Shown: positions 45,024 through 54,892 of the stretch, one piece after another
How positions within the stretch are numbered: the first letter of the stretch is position 1
Layout of the letters: each line of letters opens with the position of its first letter
Assembly (NCBI GenBank): GCA_019247695.1
Contig: JAFBAP010000109.1
Coordinates: forward strand, 47,216-111,215
Direction of reading: 5' to 3'
Length of the DNA: 64,000 nt
Source: Verrucomicrobiota bacterium
Lineage (GTDB): Bacteria > Verrucomicrobiota > Verrucomicrobiia > Chthoniobacterales > JAFAMB01
Program-made: the position numbers and the translations under genes
The notes under the pieces: model-generated
The model's database searches: none
What the model was told of the DNA's origin: nothing
The model's input: the letters and a program-made list of their open reading frames with translations, nothing else

Positions 45024-46325
45024 TTACCCGAGATACCGGTCGATCTGGCGGTGCAGGTACGTGCGGAGTGCTTCATCCGGCAACCGGTCGGTCACTTCGT
45101 TGAGAAAGCCGCGAACGATCAGCGCTTTGGCCGCGCGCTCCGGAATACCGCGGCTTTTCAAGTAAAACAGTTCCTCCTCTTCAACCTGGCCGGAGGTGGC
45201 CCCATGGGTACAACGCACGTCGTCTGCCAGGATCTCGAGCCCCGGGAGTGAATTCGCTTCCGCTTCATCGCTGAGCAGAAGGTTGCGCACTTTCTGATAC
45301 GCGTCGGTGCGGTGCGCGCCCGGCTCGACCTTGATCAGGCCGGAGAAGATCGTTCGTGCCTCGTCGAACAGCGCGTTTTTGTAGAGCAGATCGCTGGTCG
45401 TATTCGGCCGGAGGTGATCCTGGTAAGTCCGCTGGTCAAACTCCTGCGCGTTGCGAGCCACGCTGACGGCCAGCATGTCGCTGCGTCCCCCCGCCCCTTG
45501 AAGCCGGCTCACGCTTTCCAGCCGCGAATATTTCCCGCCAAGGTTCAGAGAAAGGTTGGTGGCAGCCGCGTCACGGCCGGCCATGGTCGAGTTGATCTGG
45601 ACCGAGGTGAATTCCCGGCTCCATTCCTGGACGCTGATGTAAGTGAGCTGGGCCTGATCTTTGACGATCAGGTCATTGACGCCGCACGCAAACCCGGGCG
45701 TGAAAGGATCCAGGGAAATAAAGTGATCGACGACAGTCACCCGGCTGGCCGGGTCGGCGATGACCAGCGTGTGCGGAAAAACGGCGGCGTTGCGTCCCTG
45801 GATAAAGTGGAACACCTGAAATGGCCGGCGAATTTCGACGCCTTTCGGGACGTGAAGGAACGTTCCCGCCTTCACCATCGCCTTGTGGAGGGCGGCAAAT
45901 TTCTGTGACCCTAACCGGGCCGGTTGCGACATGAAATGGGCCTGCAGGAGGTCCCCCTGGGTCACCAGCGCTTCCTCCAGCGTCGTGAAAACGACGCCCT
46001 GTTCACGCAACGCGTTATCAAAAAAGTCGATCGCCACCAAGCGATCGTTCAGGAAGATCAACTGGCCGGCCGCTCCCTCCAGGGCGCGGCTTTGAACCTC
46101 CGCGCTTACTTCAGCCGTCGATTCCGGCGCCAGCGCATACTGATCAAGGGCAAGCCCCTTAACGTTTGAAAATCGCCAGGTTTCATCTTTGCGCGCCGGA
46201 AAAGGAAGCGCTTCAAATTCGGCCCATGCAGAAATTTGAAGCTCCTGAAACCATGAAGGCGACCCGGGCGCAGCCGGCCCGGGTCCCGTCGAAAGAAGCA
46301 ATGGTTCGATGGTGGTTGTCGACAT
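45024..46325 (-). CDS. sufD: Fe-S cluster assembly protein SufD
   Basis: Scaffold partner in the SufBCD complex. About 434 residues from the ATG at 46325 (MSTTTIEPLLL). It shows the beta-helix core and the SufB/SufD C-terminal signature: HLRPNTTSDLLYKNALFDEA, VRCTHGATSGQVEEEELFYL, SRGIPERAAKALIVRGFLNE. It is last gene of fur-sufC-sufB-sufD, about 107 bp after sufB. No SufS or SufU follows in the window. Confidence 0.93.
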   Translation of the reverse strand: MSTTTIEPLLLSTGPGPAAPGSPSWFQELQISAWAEFEALPFPARKDETWRFSNVKGLALDQYALAPESTAEVSAEVQSRALEGAAGQLIFLNDRLVAIDFFDNALREQGVVFTTLEEALVTQGDLLQAHFMSQPARLGSQKFAALHKAMVKAGTFLHVPKGVEIRRPFQVFHFIQGRNAAVFPHTLVIADPASRVTVVDHFISLDPFTPGFACGVNDLIVKDQAQLTYISVQEWSREFTSVQINSTMAGRDAAATNLSLNLGGKYSRLESVSRLQGAGGRSDMLAVSVARNAQEFDQRTYQDHLRPNTTSDLLYKNALFDEARTIFSGLIKVEPGAHRTDAYQKVRNLLLSDEAEANSLPGLEILADDVRCTHGATSGQVEEEELFYLKSRGIPERAAKALIVRGFLNEVTDRLPDEALRTYLHRQIDRYLG

Positions 46326-46432
46326 AATAAAAGCTTCAGACTGGCGAAGCGCCGGTCCCGGCTGCGGTTTACCGGCCGGCACGGCAAGGGGCCGCCGTGC
46401 CCTTCAGCCCTGGGCCGGATCGGCCAGGTTCC

Positions 46433-47842
46433 TTAACCGACTGATCCCTCCATTTCCAGGTCGATCAGCCGTTTGAGTTCGACGCTGTATTCCATGGGGA
46501 ACTGGCGCACGAGATCATTCACAAACCCGTTGACGGCAAGGCTCATCGCCTGGCCCTCGGTCAGGCCACGCTGCTGCATGTAAAAGATCTGCTCAGCGCT
46601 GATCTGACTCACGGACGCTTCGTGCTGAGTGGCGTTGCCGGTGCCGCGCACGGTGATTGCCGGGTAGGTATCGGTGCGGCTGTTGGGGTTGATCAAAAGC
46701 GCGTCGCACTCGGTGTTATTCTTGCAGCCTTTCAGGTGTTTCGGCACGTGGACTAATCCCCGGTAAGTCGCCCGTCCCTGGCCGACGCTGATGCTCTTGG
46801 AAACGATGTTGCTGGTGGTCTCATCGGCCGCGTGGACCATCTTAGCCCCCGTGTCCTGATGCTGGCCATCGCTCGCAAGGGCGATGCTGATCACCTCGCC
46901 ACGCGCTTTGCGGCCTTTCAGGATCACCCCCGGGTACTTCATCGTCAGACGCGACCCGATGTTGCAGTCGATCCATTTGATCTCCGCTCCTTCCATGGCC
47001 AGCCCGCGCTTGGTCACCAGGTTGAAGACGTTCGGAGCCCAGTTCTGTACGGTCACGTACTGGATCTTGGCTCCCTTAAGGGCGACGAGTTCCACCACGG
47101 CCGAGTGCAAAGTCGCCGTAGTGAACTTCGGAGCGGTACAACCCTCCATGTACATCACCTCCGCACCTTCGTCGGCGATGATCAGGGTCCGCTCAAATTG
47201 CCCGAAGTTTTCCGCATTGATGCGGAAGTAGGCCTGCAGGGGATGCCTCACCTTCACCCCGGGCGGTACATAGATGAAGCTGCCTCCACTGAAGACGGCG
47301 CTGTTGAGCGCGCTGAACTTGTTATCGCCCGTCGGAATGACTTTGCCGAACCATTTGCGGAAGATCTCCGGGTGGTGCTTCAGCCCCTCGGTGCTCCCGA
47401 CAAAGATGACGCCCTGGTCCGCCACCGCCTTTTTGATGTTCGAGTAAACCGCTTCACTGTCGAATTGGGCTTCAACCCCGGCCAGAAACTTGCGTTCGCT
47501 TTCCGGGATCCCAAGGCGTTCAAAGGTTTGTTTGATTTTGTCGGGAACCTCTTCCCAGGTCCGTTTCGGCGCTTCGCCGGACGCCAGGTAGTAGCGGATA
47601 ATGCCGAAATCGATCTCGTTCAGCTCATCACCCGCCCAGTGCGTCGGCAGGGGTTTTTCCATGAAGACCCGGTAAGCGTTTTTACGGAACTCACGGATCC
47701 AATCAGGTTCACCTTTGGCATCGACGATGTAGTCGATGGTTTTTTCCGTCAGCCCAACTCCCGCGTCGCGGGTGGGTTTGACGTCAAAGTAAAAATTGCC
47801 GATCTCACGATCGAGGTCGAGTGATGGCGTTTCGGTACTCAT
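46433..47842 (-). CDS. sufB: Fe-S cluster assembly protein SufB
   Basis: Core scaffold of the Suf machine. 469 residues from the ATG at 47842 ([10 protein letters not shown]). It contains [59 protein letters not shown] (with the conserved Cys), [20 protein letters not shown] and a C-terminal [20 protein letters not shown]. It is next to sufC with a 24-bp gap. Confidence 0.96.
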   Translation of the reverse strand: MSTETPSLDLDREIGNFYFDVKPTRDAGVGLTEKTIDYIVDAKGEPDWIREFRKNAYRVFMEKPLPTHWAGDELNEIDFGIIRYYLASGEAPKRTWEEVPDKIKQTFERLGIPESERKFLAGVEAQFDSEAVYSNIKKAVADQGVIFVGSTEGLKHHPEIFRKWFGKVIPTGDNKFSALNSAVFSGGSFIYVPPGVKVRHPLQAYFRINAENFGQFERTLIIADEGAEVMYMEGCTAPKFTTATLHSAVVELVALKGAKIQYVTVQNWAPNVFNLVTKRGLAMEGAEIKWIDCNIGSRLTMKYPGVILKGRKARGEVISIALASDGQHQDTGAKMVHAADETTSNIVSKSISVGQGRATYRGLVHVPKHLKGCKNNTECDALLINPNSRTDTYPAITVRGTGNATQHEASVSQISAEQIFYMQQRGLTEGQAMSLAVNGFVNDLVRQFPMEYSVELKRLIDLEMEGSVG

Positions 47843-47866
47843 ATTGCGCTCCAATTCAAAAATAAG

Positions 47867-48631
47867 TTAAGCCTTGGCCTGGACCGGCTCGCCCGTCTTA
47901 AGCCAGTCGTAACCTTTGGCCTCGAGCTCCAGGGCAAGTTCCTTTCCGCCGCTGCGGACGATTTTCCCCTCGAACATAACGTGCACGAAATCAGGGACAA
48001 TGTAGTTCAGCAGGCGCTGGTAGTGCGTGATCAGCAGGATGCCCAGCCCGGGTCCGCGAAGGGTGTTGACGCCTTTGGCGACGATTTTCAAAGCGTCGAT
48101 GTCAAGGCCGCTGTCGGTCTCGTCCAGGATGGCAAAAGCCGGTTCCAGCATGGCCAGTTGCAGAATCTCGTTGCGCTTCTTTTCCCCTCCCGAGAACCCT
48201 TCATTGACCGCGCGGGCCGTGAATTGCCGGGGAATTTCGAGCAGGTCCATCTTGTCGTACAAACGCTGGTAGAACTCCGTGGCCTCCAGCTCCTCACCTT
48301 CGGGCAAACGCGCCTGCAGGGCGGCACGCAGAAAATTGGCGTTGCTCACGCCGGGGATTTCCATCGGGTATTGAAAGGCAAGAAAAAGGCCGCGGCGCGC
48401 CCGGTCGTCCGGTTCCAGGCCCAAGATGCTTTCTCCATCCAGCAAGATGTCCCCGCCCGTCACCTCGTAATCGGGATGCCCGGCGATGACTTTGGCCAGC
48501 GTGCTCTTACCGGAACCGTTCGGACCCATGATCGCGTGGACCTCGCCCTGGCTGAATTCCAGGCTAAGACCGCGAATGATTTCCTGGTTCTGGATTGAAG
48601 CGGAAAGATCTTGGATGACAATTGAACTCAT
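47867..48631 (-). CDS. sufC: Fe-S cluster assembly ATPase SufC
   Basis: ABC-type ATPase of 254 residues that drives SufBD. Walker A is [18 protein letters not shown]; the ABC signature is [14 protein letters not shown], in which Lys-Lys-Arg-Asn is typical of SufC. Walker B is [16 protein letters not shown], and the switch His lies in [11 protein letters not shown]. The start overlaps the fur stop by four bases. Confidence 0.96.
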   Translation of the reverse strand: MSSIVIQDLSASIQNQEIIRGLSLEFSQGEVHAIMGPNGSGKSTLAKVIAGHPDYEVTGGDILLDGESILGLEPDDRARRGLFLAFQYPMEIPGVSNANFLRAALQARLPEGEELEATEFYQRLYDKMDLLEIPRQFTARAVNEGFSGGEKKRNEILQLAMLEPAFAILDETDSGLDIDALKIVAKGVNTLRGPGLGILLITHYQRLLNYIVPDFVHVMFEGKIVRSGGKELALELEAKGYDWLKTGEPVQAKA

Positions 48632-49044
48632 ACGTTAAGGTCAGAACAGTTCGAGCAGAGGCCTTTCAGGGCGACATCCGCATGAAAGACGATGAAACCG
48701 GGCGGCAAATTCTCCGGCCGGGCCGGTACAGCCTCGACATCGTAGATGGCGCCGCAACGTTCGCAAAAAAAGTGGCTGTGATCCTGCAGGTTCGCGCAGA
48801 ACCGGGTTGGCGCCCGGTCAACGTTGACCTGTTTCAGCAGGCCGCTGCGGGCCAGGGCTTCCAGGCTGTTATAGACGGTCGCCAGGGATATCGAAGGCAT
48901 TTTTTGTCTTGCGCGTTCGTACACGTCCGAGGCAGTTGGATGATCCCTTTGTTGCAAGAGGATCGCCAAAATCTTCTCTCGCTGGCGGGTCAACCGGATC
49001 CCACGGGCGGCAAGAAGCTTAGAAATCCCGGCATCGTCCTCCAC
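48628..49044 (-). CDS. Fur-family transcriptional regulator
   Basis: 138 residues: N-terminal winged helix ([36 protein letters not shown]) and a C-terminal dimerisation domain with [15 protein letters not shown] and a second CSNC pair, giving the CxxC...CxxC structural zinc site. It could be Fur, PerR or another FUR member; by sequence alone the metal sensed is unclear, though position at the head of sufCBD favours iron or peroxide. A palindromic AGAATGATTCT lies 33 bp upstream, fitting autoregulation of the whole operon. Confidence 0.88.
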   Translation of the reverse strand: MEDDAGISKLLAARGIRLTRQREKILAILLQQRDHPTASDVYERARQKMPSISLATVYNSLEALARSGLLKQVNVDRAPTRFCANLQDHSHFFCERCGAIYDVEAVPARPENLPPGFIVFHADVALKGLCSNCSDLNV

Positions 49045-49076
49045 GAGTCACGGTCGCACCAAACCGGGTGAGATCA

Positions 49077-49087
49077 AGAATGATTCT
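49077..49087. promoter_or_regulatory. Candidate Fur/PerR-type operator
   Basis: AGAAT-G-ATTCT, a perfect 5-1-5 palindrome that resembles half of the classical Fur/PerR box (NATAATNATTAT style), 33 bp upstream of the fur-family start. The neighbouring bases (AATCGCAATAAGATTT) are unusually AT-rich for this genome. It probably controls fur-sufCBD. Confidence 0.45.
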
Positions 49088-49293
49088 AAATCGCAATAAG
49101 ATTTCCCGCTCTGGCCTTTGACCGGGTCCTCTTCCGCGCTGCACCGCACAGGTGCAGGCCGAACTCGTCGCCACGGCGCTGCCGCGCGATAAATCGCCAC
49201 CCCGACCTGATGATTCGCGCGCCCGACCGTGGGCGGACGCCTGGCGCGTAACGTAATAGCGCGTACCGCGGAACCGGTGGCACGCATTACTCG

Positions 49294-49671
49294 TTACCCG
49301 CCGCCAAGATGATGGATCACAATCGCGGTGCCAACGATAAGGGCGGTCAACGACGCCAGCAGAACGCCTGCGGCCGCCGTATCCTTGGCCGCGCGCGCCA
49401 GCGGGTGAATTTCCGGGTGCAAAAGGCTCACGAGACGCTCGATGGCGGTGTTCAGCGCTTCCGCCGTCAGGACCAGGCCGGTCAGCGTTCCGACGACCAG
49501 CCATTCGGCGTACCCGAATCGAAGGATCAAGCCGGCAATGAACGCTGAAGCGGTCCCGGCAAGGTGAATGCGAAAATTCCACTCCGTCGCGACCAGATGC
49601 CCGATGCCGGTGAACGCGTGTCCGAACGATCGCACCCGCAGCCTGAACCAGGGCCAGAACGAGGATTTCAC
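49294..49671 (-). CDS. dgkA: Diacylglycerol/undecaprenol kinase
   Basis: 125-residue membrane kinase. Three membrane helices; the family signature EALNTAIERLVSLLHPE (catalytic Glu and Asn) is followed by AKDTAAAGVLLASL. It phosphorylates diacylglycerol, or more probably undecaprenol to recycle the cell-wall carrier as in Gram-positive homologues. It stands alone on the minus strand, 89 bp from the lipoprotein gene. Confidence 0.9.
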   Translation of the reverse strand: MKSSFWPWFRLRVRSFGHAFTGIGHLVATEWNFRIHLAGTASAFIAGLILRFGYAEWLVVGTLTGLVLTAEALNTAIERLVSLLHPEIHPLARAAKDTAAAGVLLASLTALIVGTAIVIHHLGGG

Positions 49672-49760
49672 CCGGTGCTCAATGTTTGGCGCGACTTACC
49701 CCTACAGGGGGCAGGCGGCTCCGAACCCGTCTTCCGCCCACCGGACCGTGCCGGGAACGG

Positions 49761-49967
49761 CTACTTGGAACCGGCCGGGAAATAGCTGCGAGCCGAAGGG
49801 CTGGCCGACGCTTCCGGGCGGGCTTGTTCCCGGCTTGCCTCATCCTTTTTCTTTTCAGGATTAGCTTCCGACTCCTCGTTGAGTTGCTGAATCTGGCGTA
49901 CGGGGTGTCGTTCGCAGCCGGCAAAGGCAAAGGCGCAGCAGGCCGCCACAAATAGGAAAATCTTCAT
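49761..49967 (-). CDS. Small lipoprotein
   Basis: 68 residues from the ATG at 49967 (MKIFLFVAACC). A short signal sequence ends in the lipobox FAFAGC, so the mature protein begins at Cys and is about 50 residues, highly charged (QLNEESEANPEKKKDEASRE), then Ser/Ala-rich. Function unknown. The small size and lipobox suggest a periplasm-facing membrane lipoprotein. Confidence 0.65.
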   Translation of the reverse strand: MKIFLFVAACCAFAFAGCERHPVRQIQQLNEESEANPEKKKDEASREQARPEASASPSARSYFPAGSK

Positions 49968-50159
49968 GCCAAACAAAAATCGATAAAGGACACAACCGCC
50001 TAATGATTATCGGCACCTGAGTCAACCGGGAAGATCGGGCTGCCCCGTCCGGCTGGTCAGGTTTACCGGCCCCGGCTCTCACCTATCCCCGATCGAGCGC
50101 CGAAAAAATTCTTTGTACCTGGCTGATTCTCGATTAACACAGGGGCCCGGACCGAACGC

Positions 50160-51512
50160 ATGCCGAACAAGAAAGTTTCCTGTCTAACCGCCACCAACCT
50201 GGTCGTGGCCAACATGATCGGCACGGGCGTGTTCACCAGCCTGGGTTTCCAGGTGGCAGCGATCCGGTCCGATACGGCGCTGCTGGTCCTCTGGGCGATT
50301 GGCGGCATCGTATCGTTTTGCGGCGCGTTGTGCTACGCCGAACTGGCGACGGCGTTGCGGCGATCCGGAGGCGAATACCGTTTCCTGAGTTTGATCTACC
50401 ATCCGTCGATCGGCTTCATCGCCGGGTGGATATCGGCTACGGTCGGCTTTGCCGCCCCGATCGCTTTGGCGGCAATGGCCTTTGGGAGTTACTTTCAGGC
50501 CGTGTTGCCGGCCGTTCCCCCGACGGTTTTGTCATTGCTGCTGGTATGGGTCATCACGGCCGTACACCTGGCCGGGATCCACACGGGGACAAGATTCCAG
50601 AACCTGTCCACGCTCATCAAGATGGCCCTGATTCTGGTCCTGATTATCGCCGGCCTTCTCATCCGGCCGGGGCAGCCGCTGCATTTCGGCGCCGCTCAGG
50701 AAGATCTCAGAGAATTGCTGTCCGGGCCATTTGCGGTGAGCCTGATTTACGTGATGTACGCCTACTCCGGATGGAATGCAGCGGCTTACATTACCGAAGA
50801 AGTTGTCGAGCCGGAAAAGAATGTTCCACGGGCCCTGGCGGTCGGGACCGTGGTCGTCACGGTCATTTACCTGGTGCTCAACTACATCTTCCTGCATACC
50901 ACCCCTAAGGCGGCGCTGTCGGGCCAACTCCAGGTCGGCATGCTGGCCGGCCAGGCGATCTTCGGCACCTGGGGCGCCAGGATCGTCAGTATCCTGATCG
51001 GGTTCGGCCTGGTTGCGACCGTGGGAGCCATGGGCTGGATCGGTCCCCGGGTAACGAAGGCAATCGCGGACGATTTCCCCCGGCTGCATTGGTTGCGATG
51101 GTCGAGCCGGAATGGGACCCCCGTTTTAACGACGCTACTTCAACTGGCGATTGTGACCGCACTGATTCTCAGCGCGACGTTTGAGAAGGTGCTGGTCTAC
51201 ATCCAGTTCAGCCTGCTGCTCTCGTCATTTCTGGCCGTGCTGGGCCTTATCGTCCTGCGGATTCGCCGGCCCGAGCTTCCTCGTCCGTATCGCGTTTGGG
51301 CTTTTCCGATCACGCCGCTGGTTTTCCTCGCGGTCACCCTCCACATGCTCGTATACACCATCCGTGAGAGGCCGGTGGAATCGCTCTGCGGGGCGCTGAC
51401 GTCGTGCTTCGGCGTTGTCGTGTACTTTTTGTGCCGCACGCCCGGCGCCCCCGACCCAGTCCTCCTCGCCGGCACCCGGAACCGGCGGGGCACTGATGCC
51501 CATCGCACCTGA
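50160..51512 (+). CDS. APC-family amino acid permease
   Basis: 450 residues and about twelve membrane helices. The N-terminal NLVVANMIGTGVFTSLGF carries the unwound helix 1 glycines of the APC family; GALCYAELATALRRSGGEY and LIYVMYAYSGWNAAAYITEE are further family blocks. It resembles basic/neutral amino-acid transporters of the L-type/YjeH style; the substrate cannot be told. The last ~25 residues are hydrophilic and rich in Arg. Confidence 0.87.
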   Translation: MPNKKVSCLTATNLVVANMIGTGVFTSLGFQVAAIRSDTALLVLWAIGGIVSFCGALCYAELATALRRSGGEYRFLSLIYHPSIGFIAGWISATVGFAAPIALAAMAFGSYFQAVLPAVPPTVLSLLLVWVITAVHLAGIHTGTRFQNLSTLIKMALILVLIIAGLLIRPGQPLHFGAAQEDLRELLSGPFAVSLIYVMYAYSGWNAAAYITEEVVEPEKNVPRALAVGTVVVTVIYLVLNYIFLHTTPKAALSGQLQVGMLAGQAIFGTWGARIVSILIGFGLVATVGAMGWIGPRVTKAIADDFPRLHWLRWSSRNGTPVLTTLLQLAIVTALILSATFEKVLVYIQFSLLLSSFLAVLGLIVLRIRRPELPRPYRVWAFPITPLVFLAVTLHMLVYTIRERPVESLCGALTSCFGVVVYFLCRTPGAPDPVLLAGTRNRRGTDAHRT

Positions 51513-51569
51513 CCGGCGTCAGGGCCCCGCCCAGGCGCCGAGACGTTTTAAACCTCAGCACCCATCATT

Positions 51570-52928
51570 ATGAGATTGACCGCTATTTTATCAGCGTTGC
51601 TGCTTGTGGCTTCCGGGTTGCGGGCACAAGAGGAGTTCCCGACCGTGGCGCCAACGCCGCATCCTTTCCTGACGGCCACGCCTCACCCGGCCGCCGCACC
51701 TGCCGCTACGGCCACACCTCTCGTGACCGCCGCACCTGGCACCCCGGCTGCGCCTCCCGTGACCGCCGCCCCTGCCGCTACGGCTGTGCCTTCCACAACC
51801 GTCGCCCCCTTTATCGTCACCCAACCGAGCCCGGCGCCCTCCCAGGTCATCCCGGAGCCTGACCGGCCAGTCCCCCCAGCCGGTGTGGTCGCACCGGTCG
51901 CACCCCAGTCGAAGACGAGTTTTGCCGATGTGGCCAGATACCTCGCCGGTCTGCCCGTCCCGGAAACCTCGCCGCTCGCACCACTGACGCGTGATCCGCA
52001 ATGGATCGCGCACGCGAACGCCATGAACTCGGCCTTTGCAACCCTTGAGCAACGCCAGTTCGCCAATATCCGTCAGTGGCGTACTGAGGTCCTTTCTCCC
52101 GTCACCCAGGCGAGCCAGGCGTGCCTGTACCTGTTCAGCGGGCCGGACTTTCTCTACCCGAGCGTATTTTATCCCGATTGCCGCACTTACCTGCTGCAGG
52201 GGCTCGAACCGGCCGATCCGTTGCCCGACCTCTCGGCCATCCTTCCGGCGGCTTTGCTCGGTGCGGTACAGGATGCGGAGACCGCGCTGAACACCGTCCT
52301 GAATTTCAGTTTTTTCAAGACCAAGGACATGCGGGTAGACCTCCAGCGTGGACAGCTCAAGGGCGTCATTCCGCTGCTCTTTCTTTTTCTGGCGCGTTCA
52401 GGCAATGACGTTGCCGGGCTTGATTACGTAAGCGTTGACCGTGATGGCCACCTCCTGGACGGACGCGGGGGCGCGACCCGCGGCGTGAAAATCTCGGCTG
52501 TCAACACTAAGTCCGGTGCGCAAAAGGTAATTTACTATTTCACCGCGGACCTTTCCGACGACGCCCTGAAACGGAATTCCGGTCTCCTGCGCTTTTACGA
52601 GTCATTCGGGCACGCAAACGCGTTTGTGAAAGCGGCCTCTTACCTGATGCACGAGCCCGGTTTCAACGTGGTACGCAATTACCTGTTGTCGGCGAGCGCC
52701 ACGATCCTTCAGGACGACTCCGGAATACCGGTCCGCGACTTCACGCCGGACCAGTGGACCCTGCGCTTTTTCGGCACGTACCCGGGCCCGATCAGCCTAT
52801 TTGCCAAGTTCTACCAGCCCGAACTGCACCAGTACTACCAGGTAAGTTCGCCCAAACCACTCACCTTCGGTTTTGGCTACCGCTGGAGCCGCCACAACTC
52901 GACCTTAATCCTGGCGGTCAGAAAGTGA
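51570..52928 (+). CDS. Secreted protein of unknown function with Ala/Pro/Thr-rich N-terminus
   Basis: 452 residues. Signal peptide MRLTAILSALLLVASGLRAQ, then ~100 residues of ATPxP/APAAT repeats (likely a flexible spacer). A folded C-terminal part of ~330 residues begins near SFADVARYLAGLP. It contains LYLFSGPDFLYPSVFYPDCR and LLQGLEPAD, then GLDYVSVDRDGHLLDGRGG and a Tyr-rich end. I recognise no catalytic motif. The signal and spacer suggest a periplasmic or surface protein; it sits 57 bp after the permease, perhaps in one transcript. Confidence 0.6.
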   Translation: MRLTAILSALLLVASGLRAQEEFPTVAPTPHPFLTATPHPAAAPAATATPLVTAAPGTPAAPPVTAAPAATAVPSTTVAPFIVTQPSPAPSQVIPEPDRPVPPAGVVAPVAPQSKTSFADVARYLAGLPVPETSPLAPLTRDPQWIAHANAMNSAFATLEQRQFANIRQWRTEVLSPVTQASQACLYLFSGPDFLYPSVFYPDCRTYLLQGLEPADPLPDLSAILPAALLGAVQDAETALNTVLNFSFFKTKDMRVDLQRGQLKGVIPLLFLFLARSGNDVAGLDYVSVDRDGHLLDGRGGATRGVKISAVNTKSGAQKVIYYFTADLSDDALKRNSGLLRFYESFGHANAFVKAASYLMHEPGFNVVRNYLLSASATILQDDSGIPVRDFTPDQWTLRFFGTYPGPISLFAKFYQPELHQYYQVSSPKPLTFGFGYRWSRHNSTLILAVRK

Positions 52929-52967
52929 GCCGTTACCGTTAACCTGCCCCGGTTTCCGCGCCCGCAG

Positions 52968-54062
52968 CTACTCTGCCCTGGTTCGAATCGCTTTTGCCGC
53001 CAATGACGGCGAAGGCGTGGATCCGGCAAAGAGCAGCCGCAGGAAATGCGCATCGGAAAAGTCGGCGTTCCGGCCCTGGCGAATCACGATAAGGTTTTCT
53101 GAAGGAATCAGGAACATGCGCTGGTAACCGGATCCGATCGCCGCGACCATATCGCTCGGTGCGACGTGGCTCAGGCAAGCGTGCTGCCAGGCTTGTCGCT
53201 GCCAGGGTTGCTCCAGCACCTTCTCGACGTCCACCTCGCGCGCATCCGGATCATCCGCATAGCGGTTCAACCAGAAGCCCATGCCGAATATCGGATTCGC
53301 CTTGGTGCCATGAAAACATTCCTCGAGGTCTTGCAAGTGGACGAGCTGGCGGCCGTGGTACCGCCCCCCGGCAAGGATCAAACGGCCGAACTGGGCCCAT
53401 TGCCGGGCCGTCAACTTGAAGCCGCTTGCCAGGAGCGGGTTGCCGGCAGCGTCCTTTCGAAAGTCGACTGAGCGGATCCCAAGCGGCCACAACAAGTGAC
53501 GGGTCAGGTATTCTTCCGGTGTGGTGTGGCGCAGAGCCAGCTTGCGTTTGAACACCTCCAAAAAGACCTGCAACTGGCTGGGCCCGTACATGAAGGCCTC
53601 TCCCGGACGGCAGACGGGCGGAAGCCGGACGCTGTAAGCGTCCCGATCCGGAATCGACCGGCCGTGAAGAGCGAACACGGGTTCCAGACCGGCCGTGAAA
53701 GAGAGCAGGTCGCGGATGCGGATCTGCGATTTGACCGGGCTGCCCTCCCACTCGGGCAGGGTCCGGGCTGCCGGCTCATCCAGGTCCAGGATACCCTCCT
53801 GTTCGGCAATGGCCGCCGCGACGCACCAAAACCCTTTCGTGCCGCTGAAAATGGAGGTGATGTAACCAGGGCTGAAGCCGTTATGGTACGCCTCGTAGAC
53901 GATACGGTCATCTTTAACGACCAGCAGGGACAAGCCGTTCCGCGATGCGGCGTAGGCGTCGGCCGCGCGGACGGCCGCAGGGTCAAGTTCCAGTGCGCGG
54001 GCCAAAGGCGCACCGCTTAGAGAGCAGAGGGTGACGAGAACGATCGCTAAGGTCTTTTGCAT
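52968..54062 (-). CDS. Periplasmic serine hydrolase, beta-lactamase/PBP4-like fold
   Basis: 364 residues with a cleavable signal (ALAIVLVTLCSLSGAPLARA region). The active-site SxxK is in IFSGTKGFW (Ser and Lys), the second motif is Tyr-based in FMYGPSQLQ, and a late GSGYQRMFLIPSENL is typical of class C-type esterases and DD-peptidases. Such proteins hydrolyse esters, beta-lactams or peptides; the real substrate is unknown. Convergent with the secreted protein 39 bp away. Confidence 0.8.
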   Translation of the reverse strand: MQKTLAIVLVTLCSLSGAPLARALELDPAAVRAADAYAASRNGLSLLVVKDDRIVYEAYHNGFSPGYITSIFSGTKGFWCVAAAIAEQEGILDLDEPAARTLPEWEGSPVKSQIRIRDLLSFTAGLEPVFALHGRSIPDRDAYSVRLPPVCRPGEAFMYGPSQLQVFLEVFKRKLALRHTTPEEYLTRHLLWPLGIRSVDFRKDAAGNPLLASGFKLTARQWAQFGRLILAGGRYHGRQLVHLQDLEECFHGTKANPIFGMGFWLNRYADDPDAREVDVEKVLEQPWQRQAWQHACLSHVAPSDMVAAIGSGYQRMFLIPSENLIVIRQGRNADFSDAHFLRLLFAGSTPSPSLAAKAIRTRAE

Positions 54063-54298
54063 GCCGGAGAGTACGTCAGTATGTGGCTACAACCCGGAGG
54101 GAGGGGCGTTTAGCACTGAAGTTCTGCCGGACACGCCGCATAGAATCAAGCGTGAAAAGATCGATGGGGCGGTTGGTTTATTCGTGGGACGCGCTCCCCG
54201 GCAACGGCGAGAGCACTGGCAGTTGCGAAATGGCGGCGTAGTTTGGACCGACACGCGCCCGACCCCTGTGGCCGGGACGCCGTCTGCCGCCACCGACA

Positions 54299-54892
54299 AT
54301 GCTGCTTCGCCTTTTCCTTGCCCTTAACCCGTCGCCGGAGGTGCGCGAACAACTGACCCTGGCGCAAACTCACCTGCGAATGGCCTTGGGGGAAGCGCTC
54401 GATCTGCAAGTCGCATTCCGGTGGACGCGGCCCGCCCAGTTTCATCTCACCCTCCTGTTCCTCGGCAACGTTCTCGACGACCAACTCCCGGTGCTCATCC
54501 GAGCCGTCCAGGAAGCGACCACCCCGGTGCAAGCCCCGTTTTCGTTGCGCCTGGATCGCTACGGCTGTTTTCCGGCGGTGAGCCGTCCACGCGTTTTTTG
54601 GCTTGGCATCCAACCATCCTCCCCCCTGAGTGAACTCCAGCACCGGCTCGCCGCCGGGCTTGCTCCGAAGTTTGGCCTGGATGCCCGCGACTTTGCCTAC
54701 CCGCACGTCACGCTCGCCCGCTCCAGAACCGAACGTTCGCTCCCGCATCTGCAGGATTTTCTCCGGGGCCTCGGGTCGCCGGAAGGTTTTTATCCGATCT
54801 GGGAAGCGCAACGGTTGTCTTTGATGCGTTCGGTTCTTGGTGCAAAAGGTTCAGAATACGAAAGTGTGCAGGAGTTTCCATTAGGGTCATGA
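54299..54892 (+). CDS. thpR: RNA 2',3'-cyclic phosphodiesterase (2H family)
   Basis: 197 residues with two HxTx motifs (FHLTLLFLG at about residue 50 and YPHVTLAR at about 139) that form the 2H active site. It opens MLLRLFLALNPSPEVREQL, typical of ThpR/LigT. It opens 2',3'-cyclic phosphate ends or acts as a tRNA 2'-5' ligase. The ATGA overlap with the next gene, an RNase III-fold protein, suggests a small RNA-processing operon. Confidence 0.88.
   Translation: MLLRLFLALNPSPEVREQLTLAQTHLRMALGEALDLQVAFRWTRPAQFHLTLLFLGNVLDDQLPVLIRAVQEATTPVQAPFSLRLDRYGCFPAVSRPRVFWLGIQPSSPLSELQHRLAAGLAPKFGLDARDFAYPHVTLARSRTERSLPHLQDFLRGLGSPEGFYPIWEAQRLSLMRSVLGAKGSEYESVQEFPLGS

Noticed and set aside
46832..47824. 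Long plus-strand frame opposite sufB
   Set aside because: Shadow of sufB with no recognisable product.
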